The position numbers and the translations under genes were made by a program. The notes under the pieces were generated by a model that made no database searches, had not been told where the DNA came from, and saw nothing but the letters and a program-made list of their open reading frames with translations. Positions 41,488 to 49,527 of a stretch of DNA of 64,000 bases are shown piece after piece; positions within the stretch are counted from its first letter, which is position 1; each line of letters opens with the position of its first letter. Source of the stretch: Microbacterium sp. EST19A (GTDB lineage: Bacteria; Actinomycetota; Actinomycetes; Actinomycetales; Microbacteriaceae); contig NZ_JAHXYZ010000001.1 of NCBI RefSeq assembly GCF_019969685.1, positions 1,488,001 through 1,552,000 of the forward strand, written 5' to 3'.

Positions 41488-42257
41488 GCTGCGTTCTCCT
41501 TCGTGGAAGACGGGCCGATGAGGGTGAGGAAGATCTCCTCGAGGGTGGGCTGCTTCTCGACGTACTCGACCTTGGCGGCCGGGAGCAGCTTCTTCAGTTC
41601 GGCGAGGGTGCCGTTGGCGATGATGCGGCCCTCGTGCAGGATCGCGATGCGGTCGGCCAGCTGCTCCGCCTCGTCGAGGTACTGCGTGGTGAGCAGCACC
41701 GTGGTGCCGGTGTTCGCGAGCTCCTTGATGACGTCCCACACCTCGATGCGGGCTTCGGGGTCGAGGCCCGTGGTCGGCTCATCGAGGTAGATGACCTCGG
41801 GGTGTCCGACCAGGCTCATCGCGATGTCGAGCCGGCGGCGCATGCCGCCCGAGTAGGTGCCGACCTTGCGGGCACCGGCATCCGTGAGACGGAACGTCGC
41901 GAGCAGGTCGTCGGCGACCTTTCCCGCGTCGGGGAGGTGCCGCAGCTTCGCGACGAGCACGAGGTTCTCGCGACCGGAGAGGATCTCGTCGACCGCGGCG
42001 AACTGCCCGGTGAGGCTGATCTTCTCGCGGACGCCGAGCGGGTTGGTCGCGACATCCACGCCCTGCACGGTCGCCGTTCCGGCATCCGCCTTCAGCAGGG
42101 TGGAGAGGATGCGCACCACGGTGGTCTTGCCGGCGCCGTTCGACCCGAGGAGGGCGAAGATGCTGCCCTTCTGCACCTCGAAGTCGACGCCGCGCAGGAC
42201 ATGCAGGTCCTTGAAGGACTTCTTCAGTCCCTTCACGCTGATGGCTGCGTTGCTCAT
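41484..42257 (-). CDS. ABC transporter ATPase (DrrA-like)
   Basis: A 257-residue ATPase with Walker A GSNGAGKTT, Q-loop SLTGQFAAVDEILSGRENLV, signature YSGGMRRRLDIAMSL, Walker B VIYLDEPTTGLDP and H-loop TTQYLDEAEQLADRI. The last two are hallmarks of DrrA. It overlaps the DUF1048 gene by 4 nt. It energises the DrrB-like permease for drug or lipid export. Confidence 0.93.
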   Translation of the reverse strand: MSNAAISVKGLKKSFKDLHVLRGVDFEVQKGSIFALLGSNGAGKTTVVRILSTLLKADAGTATVQGVDVATNPLGVREKISLTGQFAAVDEILSGRENLVLVAKLRHLPDAGKVADDLLATFRLTDAGARKVGTYSGGMRRRLDIAMSLVGHPEVIYLDEPTTGLDPEARIEVWDVIKELANTGTTVLLTTQYLDEAEQLADRIAILHEGRIIANGTLAELKKLLPAAKVEYVEKQPTLEEIFLTLIGPSSTKENAA

Positions 42258-42625
42258 GATTCGTTCTCCTTCTTCTTCGCGTCGTCGAACGCCTTGATGA
42301 GGCGGGTGCGCTCCTTGTCGATCCACTGGCGACCGCCGTACGCCGCCGCGTAGTTCTCGGCGAACTCGACGGGGTCATCGCCCACGATCGCGGCGACCGG
42401 GGTGCCGTCGATCGCGGCGCGCTCCCACAGGTCGGCGATGTCGAGGAACATCTGCACGATGACGTCGCCGTCGGTGACGCCGCCGTAGTACATGTTGTAG
42501 CGCTGCTGTGCCTTCGCGACCTCGCGGTACGGCTCGGGGAGCGCGTTGATGCGGGCCTGAGCCTGCTTGTACTGTCGCTTCTCTTCGAGCGATCCGGTGA
42601 GGGCTTCGATCCACTTCGCGGCCAT
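42254..42625 (-). CDS. DUF1048-family protein
   Basis: A 123-residue soluble helical protein (KWIEALTGSLEEKRQYKQAQARINALPEPYREVAKAQQRYNMYYGG at residues 4-49, then VIVQMFLDIADLWERAAIDG). This matches the DUF1048 family, whose members sit between PadR regulators and DrrAB-like exporters and have no established biochemical role. It overlaps the ATPase start by 4 nt and begins 2 bp after the PadR gene. Confidence 0.88.
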   Translation of the reverse strand: MAAKWIEALTGSLEEKRQYKQAQARINALPEPYREVAKAQQRYNMYYGGVTDGDVIVQMFLDIADLWERAAIDGTPVAAIVGDDPVEFAENYAAAYGGRQWIDKERTRLIKAFDDAKKKENES

Positions 42626-42627
42626 GA

Positions 42628-42972
42628 TCAGTTCTCCTTGTTGTCGGTGTTGTTCGTGTTCAGCTTTTCGATGTGCTTCTTGAGGAAGCTCCAGGTGTTC
42701 CAGAAGTCCTCGAGTTCCTGCGTGCCCGCGGCGTTCAGGCTGTACACCTTGCGCGGCGGGCCCTTCTCGCTCGGGACCTTCTCGACGTCGACGAGGCTCT
42801 TCTGCTCGATGCGCACGAGCAGTGCGTAGATCGTGCCCTCGGCGATGTCGGTGAACCCGTGGTCGCGCACGCGCGCGGTGATCTCGTACCCGTAAGCCGG
42901 TTGCTCGGCCAGGAGGGCCAGAACGATGCCCTCCAGAGTGCCCTTGAGCATCTCGGTCATCTGCTTGCCCAT
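42628..42972 (-). CDS. PadR-family transcriptional regulator
   Basis: A 114-residue PadR-like winged helix, starting at ATG 42972 with GGAGG five bases upstream. EMLKGTLEGIVLALLAEQPAYGYEITARVRDHGFTDIAEGTIYALLVRIEQKSLV is the conserved domain, followed by KGPPRKVYSLNAAG and a C-terminal dimerisation helix. It is first in the export operon and probably represses it in the LmrR manner, with a drug binding the dimer pore. A nested palindrome at 42997-43056 is the likely operator. Confidence 0.92.
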   Translation of the reverse strand: MGKQMTEMLKGTLEGIVLALLAEQPAYGYEITARVRDHGFTDIAEGTIYALLVRIEQKSLVDVEKVPSEKGPPRKVYSLNAAGTQELEDFWNTWSFLKKHIEKLNTNNTDNKEN

Positions 42973-42996
42973 CAGGTCCTCCTCTCTCTTGTCTCG

Positions 42997-43056
42997 GTAC
43001 TCAGTGTTGCTGGGTACCGGTACAAAGTAACACTGAGTACCGGTACTTAGCAACAC
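42997..43056. promoter_or_regulatory. Nested palindromic PadR operator
   Basis: GTACTCAGTGTT (42997-43008) pairs with AACACTGAGTAC (43029-43040), and the perfect palindrome GTACCGGTAC (43014-43023) has the same centre, 43018.5. A second GTACCGGTAC lies at 43037-43046, and GTGTTGCT (43004-43011) pairs with AGCAACAC (43049-43056). The whole region lies 25-84 bp before the PadR start codon and probably overlaps the promoter. Confidence 0.7.
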
Positions 43057-43092
43057 CGAATACTGAACTTTTTCGAGAAAGTTCGCGCGCGC

Positions 43093-43157
43093 TCGCAGAG
43101 CAGCACGAACCTCGCAGGAATCCCCGGGATCTCTGCGAGGTTCGTGTCGTTCTGCGA
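43093..43157. repeat. Hairpin repeat family 1, copy B (terminator of the TetR gene)
   Basis: The arms beginning TCGCAGAGCAGCACG (43093) and ending GTCGTTCTGCGA (43157) pair over 25 bp with three mismatches. Sequence and layout closely match 20165-20230. It lies downstream of the minus-strand TetR gene, ahead of the PadR promoter. Confidence 0.7.
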
Positions 43158-43200
43158 AGTTCGGACGAGCGGGTCGAGCGCCGAGCGGCGAAAGCGTGCG

Positions 43201-43794
43201 TCAGGCGGTGATGAGCGGCAGGTAGATGTCGTCGACGAGCGAGATGAGATCTCTGCGTGGAAGAGGAGAGGATGCCAGGAACAGCCGCATACGGAACAGA
43301 TCGAACAGCACGTCGCGCACCGAGGCGGCGATCGGCGCATCCGGGATCTCTCCTCTGTGCCGCGCTTCGTCGAGGATCCTCCCCACGGTCGACGGTGTCT
43401 GCGCGAGGAACTGGTCGCGGATGTCCTCCGGGCGCAGACCCTCTTCGGCGAAGCCCCCTGCGATGACGCTGAACATCACGAGGAAGCGCTCCGGTCGCTC
43501 GTTCGCCTGTTCGAGCACCGCTATCAGGTCGGTGCGGACGCTGCCGGTCTCCGGGGCGCGGAGCGCGTCGGCCGCTCCCCGCCTGCCCAGGGTGGCAGCG
43601 AGGAGTGCGGATCGGGTCGGCCACCGCCGATACAGCACGGGCTTGCTCGTGTGCGCGCGTTCGGCGATCGCGTCGAAGGTGAAGCCGCCGTAGCCGGCTT
43701 CCATCAGCTGGTCCCACGCCGCGGACAGCAGGGCCGCCTCGAGTTCATCGCCACGGCGACGGCTTGCCTTATTCGGCTCGGAAATAAGATCCAC
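43201..43794 (-). CDS. TetR-family transcriptional regulator
   Basis: A 197-residue regulator starting at GTG 43794. The HTH lies in residues about 20-65 (AAWDQLMEAGYGGFTFDAIAERAHTSKPVLYRRWPTRSALL). The C-terminal TetR_C-like helical domain runs to IYLPLITA. It is divergent from a small membrane protein gene, with dyads between them, so it likely represses both. Ligand unknown. Confidence 0.9.
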   Translation of the reverse strand: MDLISEPNKASRRRGDELEAALLSAAWDQLMEAGYGGFTFDAIAERAHTSKPVLYRRWPTRSALLAATLGRRGAADALRAPETGSVRTDLIAVLEQANERPERFLVMFSVIAGGFAEEGLRPEDIRDQFLAQTPSTVGRILDEARHRGEIPDAPIAASVRDVLFDLFRMRLFLASSPLPRRDLISLVDDIYLPLITA

Positions 43795-43812
43795 TTGCGT
43801 ATCCTATCAAGT

Positions 43813-43847
43813 CATGTTCTCATTTAAGAAACATGTTCGTATCTTAA
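43813..43847. promoter_or_regulatory. Overlapping dyads between TetR and membrane-protein genes
   Basis: CATGTT (43813-43818) pairs with AACATG (43830-43835), and TTAAGA (43824-43829) pairs with TCTTAA (43842-43847), each with about 11-12 bp between arms. This A/T-rich stretch should carry the divergent promoters and TetR operator. Confidence 0.55.
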
Positions 43848-43859
43848 CTTGGAGAAATC

Positions 43860-44363
43860 ATGAATCTCATTCAGCTCGTCTTCCTCGCAGCGATGGTCTC
43901 CTACGCGATCTATCGGCAGACCCGCGTCGGCCCGGCAGGCGGTGCGGGGCGCTTCAAGATGGCGCTCATCTACGGTGGGGTCGGCCTGGTCAGTCTGGGC
44001 GTGAGCGGCTGGGTGCTCCCGGGAGACTCCGGCGGCTGGGTCGTCCTGGCGATCGGCATCGCTCTGAGCGCCGTGGTGGGAGTGGCCCGAGGGTTGCTCA
44101 CGCGGGTGTGGACCGACGAGAACGGCGACGTGCTTCGTCAGGGAACGTGGCTGACCGTGTCGCTCTTCATCGCGATGATCATCACGAAGATCGCGATCAC
44201 GGTGTTCGCGCAGCTGTCCGGCATCCAGACCGGATCGAGCTTCGCGCAGATCCTGTTGGTCGTGGCGATCATGATCGCCGTGCAGGCCGAGATCGTGCAC
44301 CGTCGAGGACAGCGGCTCACCCGAGGGGAGTCCACGGCCCTGCCGCACGCGGTTCGCGCCTGA
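43860..44363 (+). CDS. CcdC/DUF1453-like membrane protein
   Basis: A 167-residue protein with about five hydrophobic segments (residues 2-17, 34-52, 58-75, 92-115, 122-140) and a short basic C terminus. The N-terminal LVFLAAMVSYAIYRQTR and central LTRVWTDENGDVLRQGTW resemble DUF1453/CcdC-like proteins. GGAG lies six bases before ATG 43860. It is divergent from a TetR gene and probably controlled by it. Function unknown. Confidence 0.78.
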   Translation: MNLIQLVFLAAMVSYAIYRQTRVGPAGGAGRFKMALIYGGVGLVSLGVSGWVLPGDSGGWVVLAIGIALSAVVGVARGLLTRVWTDENGDVLRQGTWLTVSLFIAMIITKIAITVFAQLSGIQTGSSFAQILLVVAIMIAVQAEIVHRRGQRLTRGESTALPHAVRA

Positions 44364-44401
44364 CTCGAACGCGGGCAGTGCCGCGTGAGCCAGGCGCGAA
44401 C
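44352..44401. terminator. Bidirectional terminator hairpin
   Basis: GTTCGCGCCTG (44352-44362) pairs with CAGGCGCGAAC (44391-44401), enclosing ACGCGG (44369-44374) with CCGCGT (44381-44386). It lies between convergent genes and overlaps the end of the plus-strand one. Confidence 0.7.
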
Positions 44402-44407
44402 GGACCG

Positions 44408-44710
44408 CTACACGCGGGCAGCGCCGGAGATCTTCTGCACGACCCGGGATGCGAGTCGCGGGATGATCTGCCCGAAACCCACATGCTGGAAGTGCTCGGA
44501 TTCGCGATGGGCGGCGAACGCCGCGTCGTCCGTGTACACCTCGACGATCACGAACCGCTCCGGTTCCATGATGTCCTGGGTCACCTCGTACGAGATGTTG
44601 CCCTCCTCCCGCCTGCTCGCGGCGGCCAGCTCGACGAGGAGAGAGCGAACAGTGGCCTCCTCGCCGGGCAGCGCGACGTAGCGGGCGATGACGAGGAGCT
44701 CGTCGGTCAT
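44408..44710 (-). CDS. Antibiotic-biosynthesis-monooxygenase (ABM)-fold protein
   Basis: A 100-residue dimeric alpha/beta-barrel (ABM/YgiN-like) protein. ELLVIARYVALPGEEATVRSLLVELAAASRREEGNISYEV and the later FVIVEVYTDDAAFAAHRESEHFQ, a strongly conserved stretch in this family, are visible. Members oxidise quinol-like substrates or sense metabolites without cofactor. It overlaps the FAD oxidase stop by 4 nt and is last in the minus-strand arm of the catabolic island. Confidence 0.87.
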   Translation of the reverse strand: MTDELLVIARYVALPGEEATVRSLLVELAAASRREEGNISYEVTQDIMEPERFVIVEVYTDDAAFAAHRESEHFQHVGFGQIIPRLASRVVQKISGAARV

Positions 44711-46245
44711 AGCGGCAGGCCCAGCTTTCCGGGGTTGAGGATGTTCTGCGGGTCCAGCGTGCGTTTGACCTGCTCCAGCACGGAGTAACCCGCTCCGAGC
44801 GAGTCGCGCATGTAGTCGCCACGGAGGAGGCCGATGCCGTGGTGGTGGCTGAGAGTGGCGCCGTACCGGAGGAGCACCGCATTCGCGGCATCCCAGGCCC
44901 GACGGTACCAGTCTGCTCGTCGTTCGGGCTCGACATCACCGCGCAGCGAGAAGTAGAGGCACGCACTGTCGACGTAAGCGTGTGACTGGTGCGCAGAACC
45001 CGCGAGAGTGCCCGGCACCGCGGAGAGGGCGGCGACAACCTCGTCGTAGATGGCCGGGAGGTCGCGCCACCGGGCGATCATCTCGAGCGTGTCCGAGACG
45101 AAGCCCGGACCGGGTGTGAATCCCTCCGAGCTCTTCCCGGTCAGATACCGCGTGTCGAGCCAGCGCTCGAAGATCGCGTCACCGTCCAGCACGGCGCCGC
45201 CTATCTCTCGACACTCCCGCCGGGCGATGTCGAGGCCCGCATCGACCAGACCGCGGGGGCCCTCGTCGGCGATGAGGAGCACGTTCAGATCGGCGTGCCC
45301 GAACTGCACGCCGCTCTCGAGTTCGTCGTACAGTCGCAGTGCCGCGGGAGTCGCACCGGCCTGCAGGATGCGACGGCAGGCGTCGAGACCCTCCGCGAAC
45401 GTGCGGAACCCGTAGGCGACGGCCGCGCCGTAGTCGGGCAGGCGGTGCAGCTTCAGCCGTACGCGCACGATGACGCCGAGCGTTCCCTCGGAGCCGACGA
45501 AGAGCTGCATCAGATCGGGCCCGACTGCAGCGCGGCCCGCGTCGCCCACGGTGATCAGGGTGCCGTCGGCGAGCACGACGTCGAGGCCGAAGACCATGTC
45601 CTCGATCTTCCCGTAGCGGGTCGACAGCTGACCGGCTCCGCGGCACGCGACCCATCCGCCGACGGTGCTGATGGCGAACGACGAGGGCCAGTGGCCCGTG
45701 GTCATCCCGAACTCCTCCTGGATGCGCGTCTCGAACAGGTCGCCGAACATCCCGGCTTCCACCTCGACGATCTGGCTGGAATCGTCGAAGCCGATGAAGC
45801 GGTCGAGTCCGCACACGTCCAGCACGATGCCTCCGCGCAGCGGAAGGGCAGCGCCGGTGACGTTGCTCCGCCCTGCGGACACGGTGACCGGGATCGACGC
45901 CGCGGATGCGATGCGCAGCACACCCTGCACCTGCTCGACCGTCGACACGCGCACGATCACGGCCTCCGGGGTCGCCGGTTCGCCGGACGTCTCGGCGATC
46001 ATCGATCGCGCCCACCAGTCGCGCGTCCCCGCGATGATCTCGTCACGCGCCGCCACGATCTCGTCCGAGGTCGCCGCCAGCTGCTCGAGCGTCTCGGCGG
46101 GCACGTGCACGACATCGGTCTGAAGGCCCGTGCTCGTCTCGGATGCGGGGGCCACGGTGCGGCCGCCCCAGTGCGGCGCAGTCGGCGCGCCCACGGTGTA
46201 GTTGCCGCGGTTGTATCCCCGGACGATGGCTTCTCTGCTGATCAT
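44707..46245 (-). CDS. FAD-linked oxidase (GlcD/alkyl-DHAP-synthase-like)
   Basis: A 512-residue flavoprotein. Residues about 90-275 form the FAD-binding type 4 (PCMH) domain, with VTVSAGRSNVTGAALPL and GWVACRGAGQLSTRYGKIEDMV. The C-terminal half contains SHHHGIGLLRGDYM, the His-rich active-site segment of alkyldihydroxyacetonephosphate synthase and related oxidases, and ends DPQNILNPGKLGL. GGAAGGAG precedes ATG 46245. It overlaps the GlpD-like stop by 4 nt. Likely a 2-hydroxyacid or sugar-acid oxidase, or an ether-lipid-type enzyme acting on a triose-phosphate derivative. Specificity open. Confidence 0.87.
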   Translation of the reverse strand: MISREAIVRGYNRGNYTVGAPTAPHWGGRTVAPASETSTGLQTDVVHVPAETLEQLAATSDEIVAARDEIIAGTRDWWARSMIAETSGEPATPEAVIVRVSTVEQVQGVLRIASAASIPVTVSAGRSNVTGAALPLRGGIVLDVCGLDRFIGFDDSSQIVEVEAGMFGDLFETRIQEEFGMTTGHWPSSFAISTVGGWVACRGAGQLSTRYGKIEDMVFGLDVVLADGTLITVGDAGRAAVGPDLMQLFVGSEGTLGVIVRVRLKLHRLPDYGAAVAYGFRTFAEGLDACRRILQAGATPAALRLYDELESGVQFGHADLNVLLIADEGPRGLVDAGLDIARRECREIGGAVLDGDAIFERWLDTRYLTGKSSEGFTPGPGFVSDTLEMIARWRDLPAIYDEVVAALSAVPGTLAGSAHQSHAYVDSACLYFSLRGDVEPERRADWYRRAWDAANAVLLRYGATLSHHHGIGLLRGDYMRDSLGAGYSVLEQVKRTLDPQNILNPGKLGLPL

Positions 46246-47924
46246 TGGTGTGCTCCTTCCGCGGCGCCGGTGAGGACGTCGCGCTCGCGGGCGATGGTGG
46301 TGAGGTAGTGGTCGATCTGGCGTTCGAGCTCGGCATCGTCGAAGCCGAGCTCGCCCTGCAGCAACTCGCCGACGCGACGGGCGGCCGCTCCCGAGGCGTC
46401 TCGTGCGGCGAGCCGCGCGCGCGTGCGGCGGGACAACACGTCGTCGATCGACCGGGCGAACTCGTAGCGTGCCGAGAAGACGACCTCTCCCGCGCGATAC
46501 GGCAGACCGTCGATGAGTGGCTGCTGCAGGTCGGGGTCGGATGCGAGGAGCGTCGACACGACGCCCGCCTGCGTGCCATAGCGTTCGCCGAAGTGCGCCG
46601 CCAGCCCTCCGGTCGCGACGATCGACTGCGGGTCGTAGCCGGCGGCTCCGAGGAGGGGCGCATCCTTCGTCCGGCACCGCCGCGAGGTGCCGAGCACCCG
46701 CTGCGCTGCATCGATCGTCTGCTCCGCCATGTGGCGGGCCGTGGTGAGCTTGCCTCCCACGACAGTGACGAGGCCGTCGGGGTCCACCCGGATCTCATGG
46801 TTGCGCTTCACCTCCACGGTCTTGCCTCCCGGAGGCGCGACAAGCGGTCGCGTGCCGGCGATGCTGCCGAGGACGTCGTCGGGCTCGAGGTCGGTGTCGA
46901 GCGCCGTGGCGGCACCTTCGAGCAGGAAGTCGCGTTCCTCGCGAGTGCAGTGCACATCGTCCAGATCGCCGGTGTAGTCCTCATCGGTCGTCCCGATGTA
47001 GGCGGTGTCGCCCCAACGGGTGATCGTCGCCCGTCGGGCGCGCCCGGGCACCGGGATCGTGACGGTGCAGTCGTTACGGATCTTCAGCCATGGCACGACG
47101 ATATGCACGCCCTTGGCGGGTCGGATGTTCGGCGTCTCCACCTCGGTTGCTGCGCCCGTCCACTCGCGCAGCCACGAGCCGGTCGCGACGACGACCGTCC
47201 GGGCACGGACGCGGAGGTCGGCGCCGTCCACCTCGACGCCCACGCCCGCGACCTTCCGTCCGGTGCGGACGACCTCCGTCACCTTCGCGCCGTTCAGGAC
47301 GACCGCGCCGTGGAACGCGGCCGTGCGCGCGACGGTCAGGGTGAGGCGCGCGTCATCCGCCCGGGCGTCGTAGTACATCAGTCCACCTCTGAGCGCACCG
47401 TCGCGGAACGTCGGGCAATGCGAGAGCACCTCCTGCGGGGTGAGTTTCTGATGCAGCACGCCCTCGCGCCAGCCGCCGGCGAGGTCGTAGCTCCACAGCA
47501 GCGCCTCGAATCCCTTCGCCAGGCGAGGATCGAAGACGCCGTCGCTCGACAGCACCGGAAAGAGGAAGGGCAGCCGTTGCACGAGGTGCGCCGCGTTCTT
47601 GCGCAGGCGCTGCCGCTCGAGGAGGGAGTGGCGCACGAGCGGAAGGTTCCCCTGCTCGATGTAGCGCAGGCCGCCGTGGATCATCTTCGACGACTTCGAT
47701 GACGTGCCCGACGCGAAGTCGTCCTTCTCGAGCAGGGCGACGCGGTACCCGCGCAGTGCGGCGTCGAGAGCGGCGTAGGAGCCGGTGATCCCGCCGCCCA
47801 CGATCACCATGTCGAATTCCTCGCCCTGTAGTCGCGCGATCGCCTCGGATCTGCGGGATGGCTGGGGGGCCGCGGCCATGGCGGCCTTGAGCGCGTCCGG
47901 TCTTCTCATCGGGAGCAGGTTCAC
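46242..47924 (-). CDS. FAD-dependent glycerol-3-phosphate dehydrogenase-like protein (GlpD/EryB type)
   Basis: A 560-residue flavoprotein starting at GTG 47924, overlapping the kinase stop by 4 nt. The FAD motif MVIVGGGITGSYAALDAAL and the family hallmark GTSSKSSKMIHGGLRYIE are intact, as are YYDARADDARL and the C-terminal GlpD domain. GlpD oxidises glycerol-3-P to dihydroxyacetone phosphate; close relatives (EryB) oxidise erythritol-4-P. Because the neighbours are an FGGY kinase and sugar-acid enzymes rather than a glycerol facilitator, a polyol phosphate other than glycerol-3-P is possible. Confidence 0.88.
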   Translation of the reverse strand: MNLLPMRRPDALKAAMAAAPQPSRRSEAIARLQGEEFDMVIVGGGITGSYAALDAALRGYRVALLEKDDFASGTSSKSSKMIHGGLRYIEQGNLPLVRHSLLERQRLRKNAAHLVQRLPFLFPVLSSDGVFDPRLAKGFEALLWSYDLAGGWREGVLHQKLTPQEVLSHCPTFRDGALRGGLMYYDARADDARLTLTVARTAAFHGAVVLNGAKVTEVVRTGRKVAGVGVEVDGADLRVRARTVVVATGSWLREWTGAATEVETPNIRPAKGVHIVVPWLKIRNDCTVTIPVPGRARRATITRWGDTAYIGTTDEDYTGDLDDVHCTREERDFLLEGAATALDTDLEPDDVLGSIAGTRPLVAPPGGKTVEVKRNHEIRVDPDGLVTVVGGKLTTARHMAEQTIDAAQRVLGTSRRCRTKDAPLLGAAGYDPQSIVATGGLAAHFGERYGTQAGVVSTLLASDPDLQQPLIDGLPYRAGEVVFSARYEFARSIDDVLSRRTRARLAARDASGAAARRVGELLQGELGFDDAELERQIDHYLTTIARERDVLTGAAEGAHQ

Positions 47925-49444
47925 TGCTGTTCCTCTCTCATCGTGCGGCGGCTGTTCGCCAGCATCAGTTCGGCTTCGATCACGTGGTTCCATCGGCGTC
48001 GTCGCGCGGCGCGCTCGACAGGCGGTGTCGACGGGGCGAAGACATCGGCCGCGGGAATCGTCGCGACGGCGGCCTCGAGGTCTTCCCAGAGGAGGCCGGA
48101 GCCGGCGAGGAACGCCGCGCCGCGCAGAGATGCGGCTTTCGCGCCGGGGGGCCGCAGGATCGGGATCCCCGTGGTGTCGGCCTGCAGCTGCAGGAACAGA
48201 TCGCTCGCCGAGAGCCCGCCGCCCACGATCACCTGGTCCACGTCGGTCCTCGCCGCGGCGGCGGTCTGCTCGACCGTGGTCGCCACGGAGTGCGCGATGC
48301 CTTCGAGCACAGCGCGCGCGAGGTCTTCCCGGGTCGTCCCGAGACTCAGTCCGGTGAAAGAGCCGCGCGCGTCGGCATCCTCGGGCGTGCGCAGGCCCGT
48401 GAGGCTCGGGACGAACCACGAGTCGGAGGGGCCGGCGGCCTGCTGGGCGATGCGCGAGATGTCGGCGGGAGCGTCGAAGAGGCCGATGCCCCGGCAGAGC
48501 CATTCCAGCGCGGATCCGGTGTTCGCCGTGAACGATTCGAGCGCGAAGGACGACACCCCGTCGCGGCGCGCGGTGACGATCGAGGTCACGGGTCCGGTGG
48601 GCGCCGCCGGTGGTTCGCTGCCGACCAGGACGTCGACGAAGCTTCCGGTGCCGTGCACGCAGAGCACCTGGCCGCGCCGGATCGCTCCCAGACCGACGCC
48701 CCCGGCGAGCTGGTCGCCGAGCGCCGCGAGGATCGGCACGGAGATGCCCAGGACGACGGGTGAGGTGGTCGCGAGGTGGGAGACGTCTTCGCGCAGCGCG
48801 GGGAGGATGTCGAGCGGGCAGCCGAGGGCCTCGATCCAGTTGGTCTCGTAGGCATGCTCGGCGAGGCGGTATCCGCCGGTCGCTGCCGCCATCGACGCGG
48901 TCGCGACGTGCGTGCCGTCGAGTGACAGTCGGTTCAGGAGCCAGGTCTCGATCGTGCCGAGTCGCAGCGCGCCCATGGCGTGGACCTGTGCGACCGCCGC
49001 ATCCCGCGCGAGCAGATCGGCGGCCCAGAGGAAGGGGGAGCGGATGCCGACGCCGCGCCCGACGGAGGCGCGCAGTCGGCTGTCCCATTCCTCGGCGAAG
49101 GTGTTCAGCCGCTGCGCGAATCGCGTGTCCTGCCAGCTCACCGCGGGGGCGAGGGGCTCGCCGGTCCGGTCGTCCCACAGGACCGCCGTCGCACGCTGAG
49201 TGGAGAGGGCGAGCGCTTCGATCTCGACACCGGCCTGGCGTGCTGCAGCGATCGCCGCACGGGCGGCGTCGATCGTATGGGTGAGGATCGACGCCGCATC
49301 CTGCTCGATCACGCCCCACGATCCGGCGCTCAGAGTGAGTCGGCGGTAGCAGACGTCGCGGACGACACCGTCCTCTCCGACCCACGCCGCGCGTGTGCCC
49401 GTCGTTCCCGCATCGATCGAGAGGATCGCGCGCGTCGCTGCCAC
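47921..49444 (-). CDS. FGGY-family polyol/sugar kinase (GlpK/EryA-like)
   Basis: A 507-residue FGGY kinase. The N-terminal phosphate motif is LSIDAGTTGTRAAWV and the first domain has LSTQRATAVLWDDRTGEPLAPAVSWQDTR, as in glycerol and erythritol kinases. The C-terminal domain has VHGTGSFVDVLVG and VIVGGGLSASDLFLQLQAD. GTG 49444 is chosen because AAGGAG lies six bases upstream; the frame is open to 49498 without such a site. It is promoter-proximal in the minus arm, with the GntR operator at 49474-49497 close upstream. Confidence 0.87.
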   Translation of the reverse strand: MAATRAILSIDAGTTGTRAAWVGEDGVVRDVCYRRLTLSAGSWGVIEQDAASILTHTIDAARAAIAAARQAGVEIEALALSTQRATAVLWDDRTGEPLAPAVSWQDTRFAQRLNTFAEEWDSRLRASVGRGVGIRSPFLWAADLLARDAAVAQVHAMGALRLGTIETWLLNRLSLDGTHVATASMAAATGGYRLAEHAYETNWIEALGCPLDILPALREDVSHLATTSPVVLGISVPILAALGDQLAGGVGLGAIRRGQVLCVHGTGSFVDVLVGSEPPAAPTGPVTSIVTARRDGVSSFALESFTANTGSALEWLCRGIGLFDAPADISRIAQQAAGPSDSWFVPSLTGLRTPEDADARGSFTGLSLGTTREDLARAVLEGIAHSVATTVEQTAAAARTDVDQVIVGGGLSASDLFLQLQADTTGIPILRPPGAKAASLRGAAFLAGSGLLWEDLEAAVATIPAADVFAPSTPPVERAARRRRWNHVIEAELMLANSRRTMREEQQ

Positions 49445-49473
49445 CAGAAACTCCTTCGGTCCATCAATCAGCT

Positions 49474-49520
49474 GGTCAGTGGTCTGACCTCTTGCCAACG
49501 TGTGATGGTGATGCTAGCAT
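49474..49520. promoter_or_regulatory. GntR operator and divergent promoter, site 1
   Basis: The 24-bp block 49474-49497 contains the core palindrome GGTCTGACC (49481-49489) preceded by GGTCA (49474-49478). It matches 57030-57053 at 23 of 24 positions. On the plus strand TTGCCA (49492-49497), 17 bp, TAGCAT (49515-49520) is the promoter of the aldolase operon; the FGGY kinase starts 30 bp away on the other strand. GGTC-W-GACC fits FadR-subfamily GntR sites. Confidence 0.8.
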
Positions 49521-49527
49521 CGGCCAC

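Noticed and set aside
46242..49385. A single 1047-codon minus-strand protein spanning the GlpD-like gene and beyond
   Set aside because: The upstream part is antisense-like in composition and overlaps the FGGY kinase gene; the GlpD-like protein starts at GTG 47924 by GTGA overlap.
47921..49444. Naming the FGGY kinase glpK
   Set aside because: Only general FGGY motifs are seen and the neighbours are not a glycerol-uptake set, so specificity is left open.
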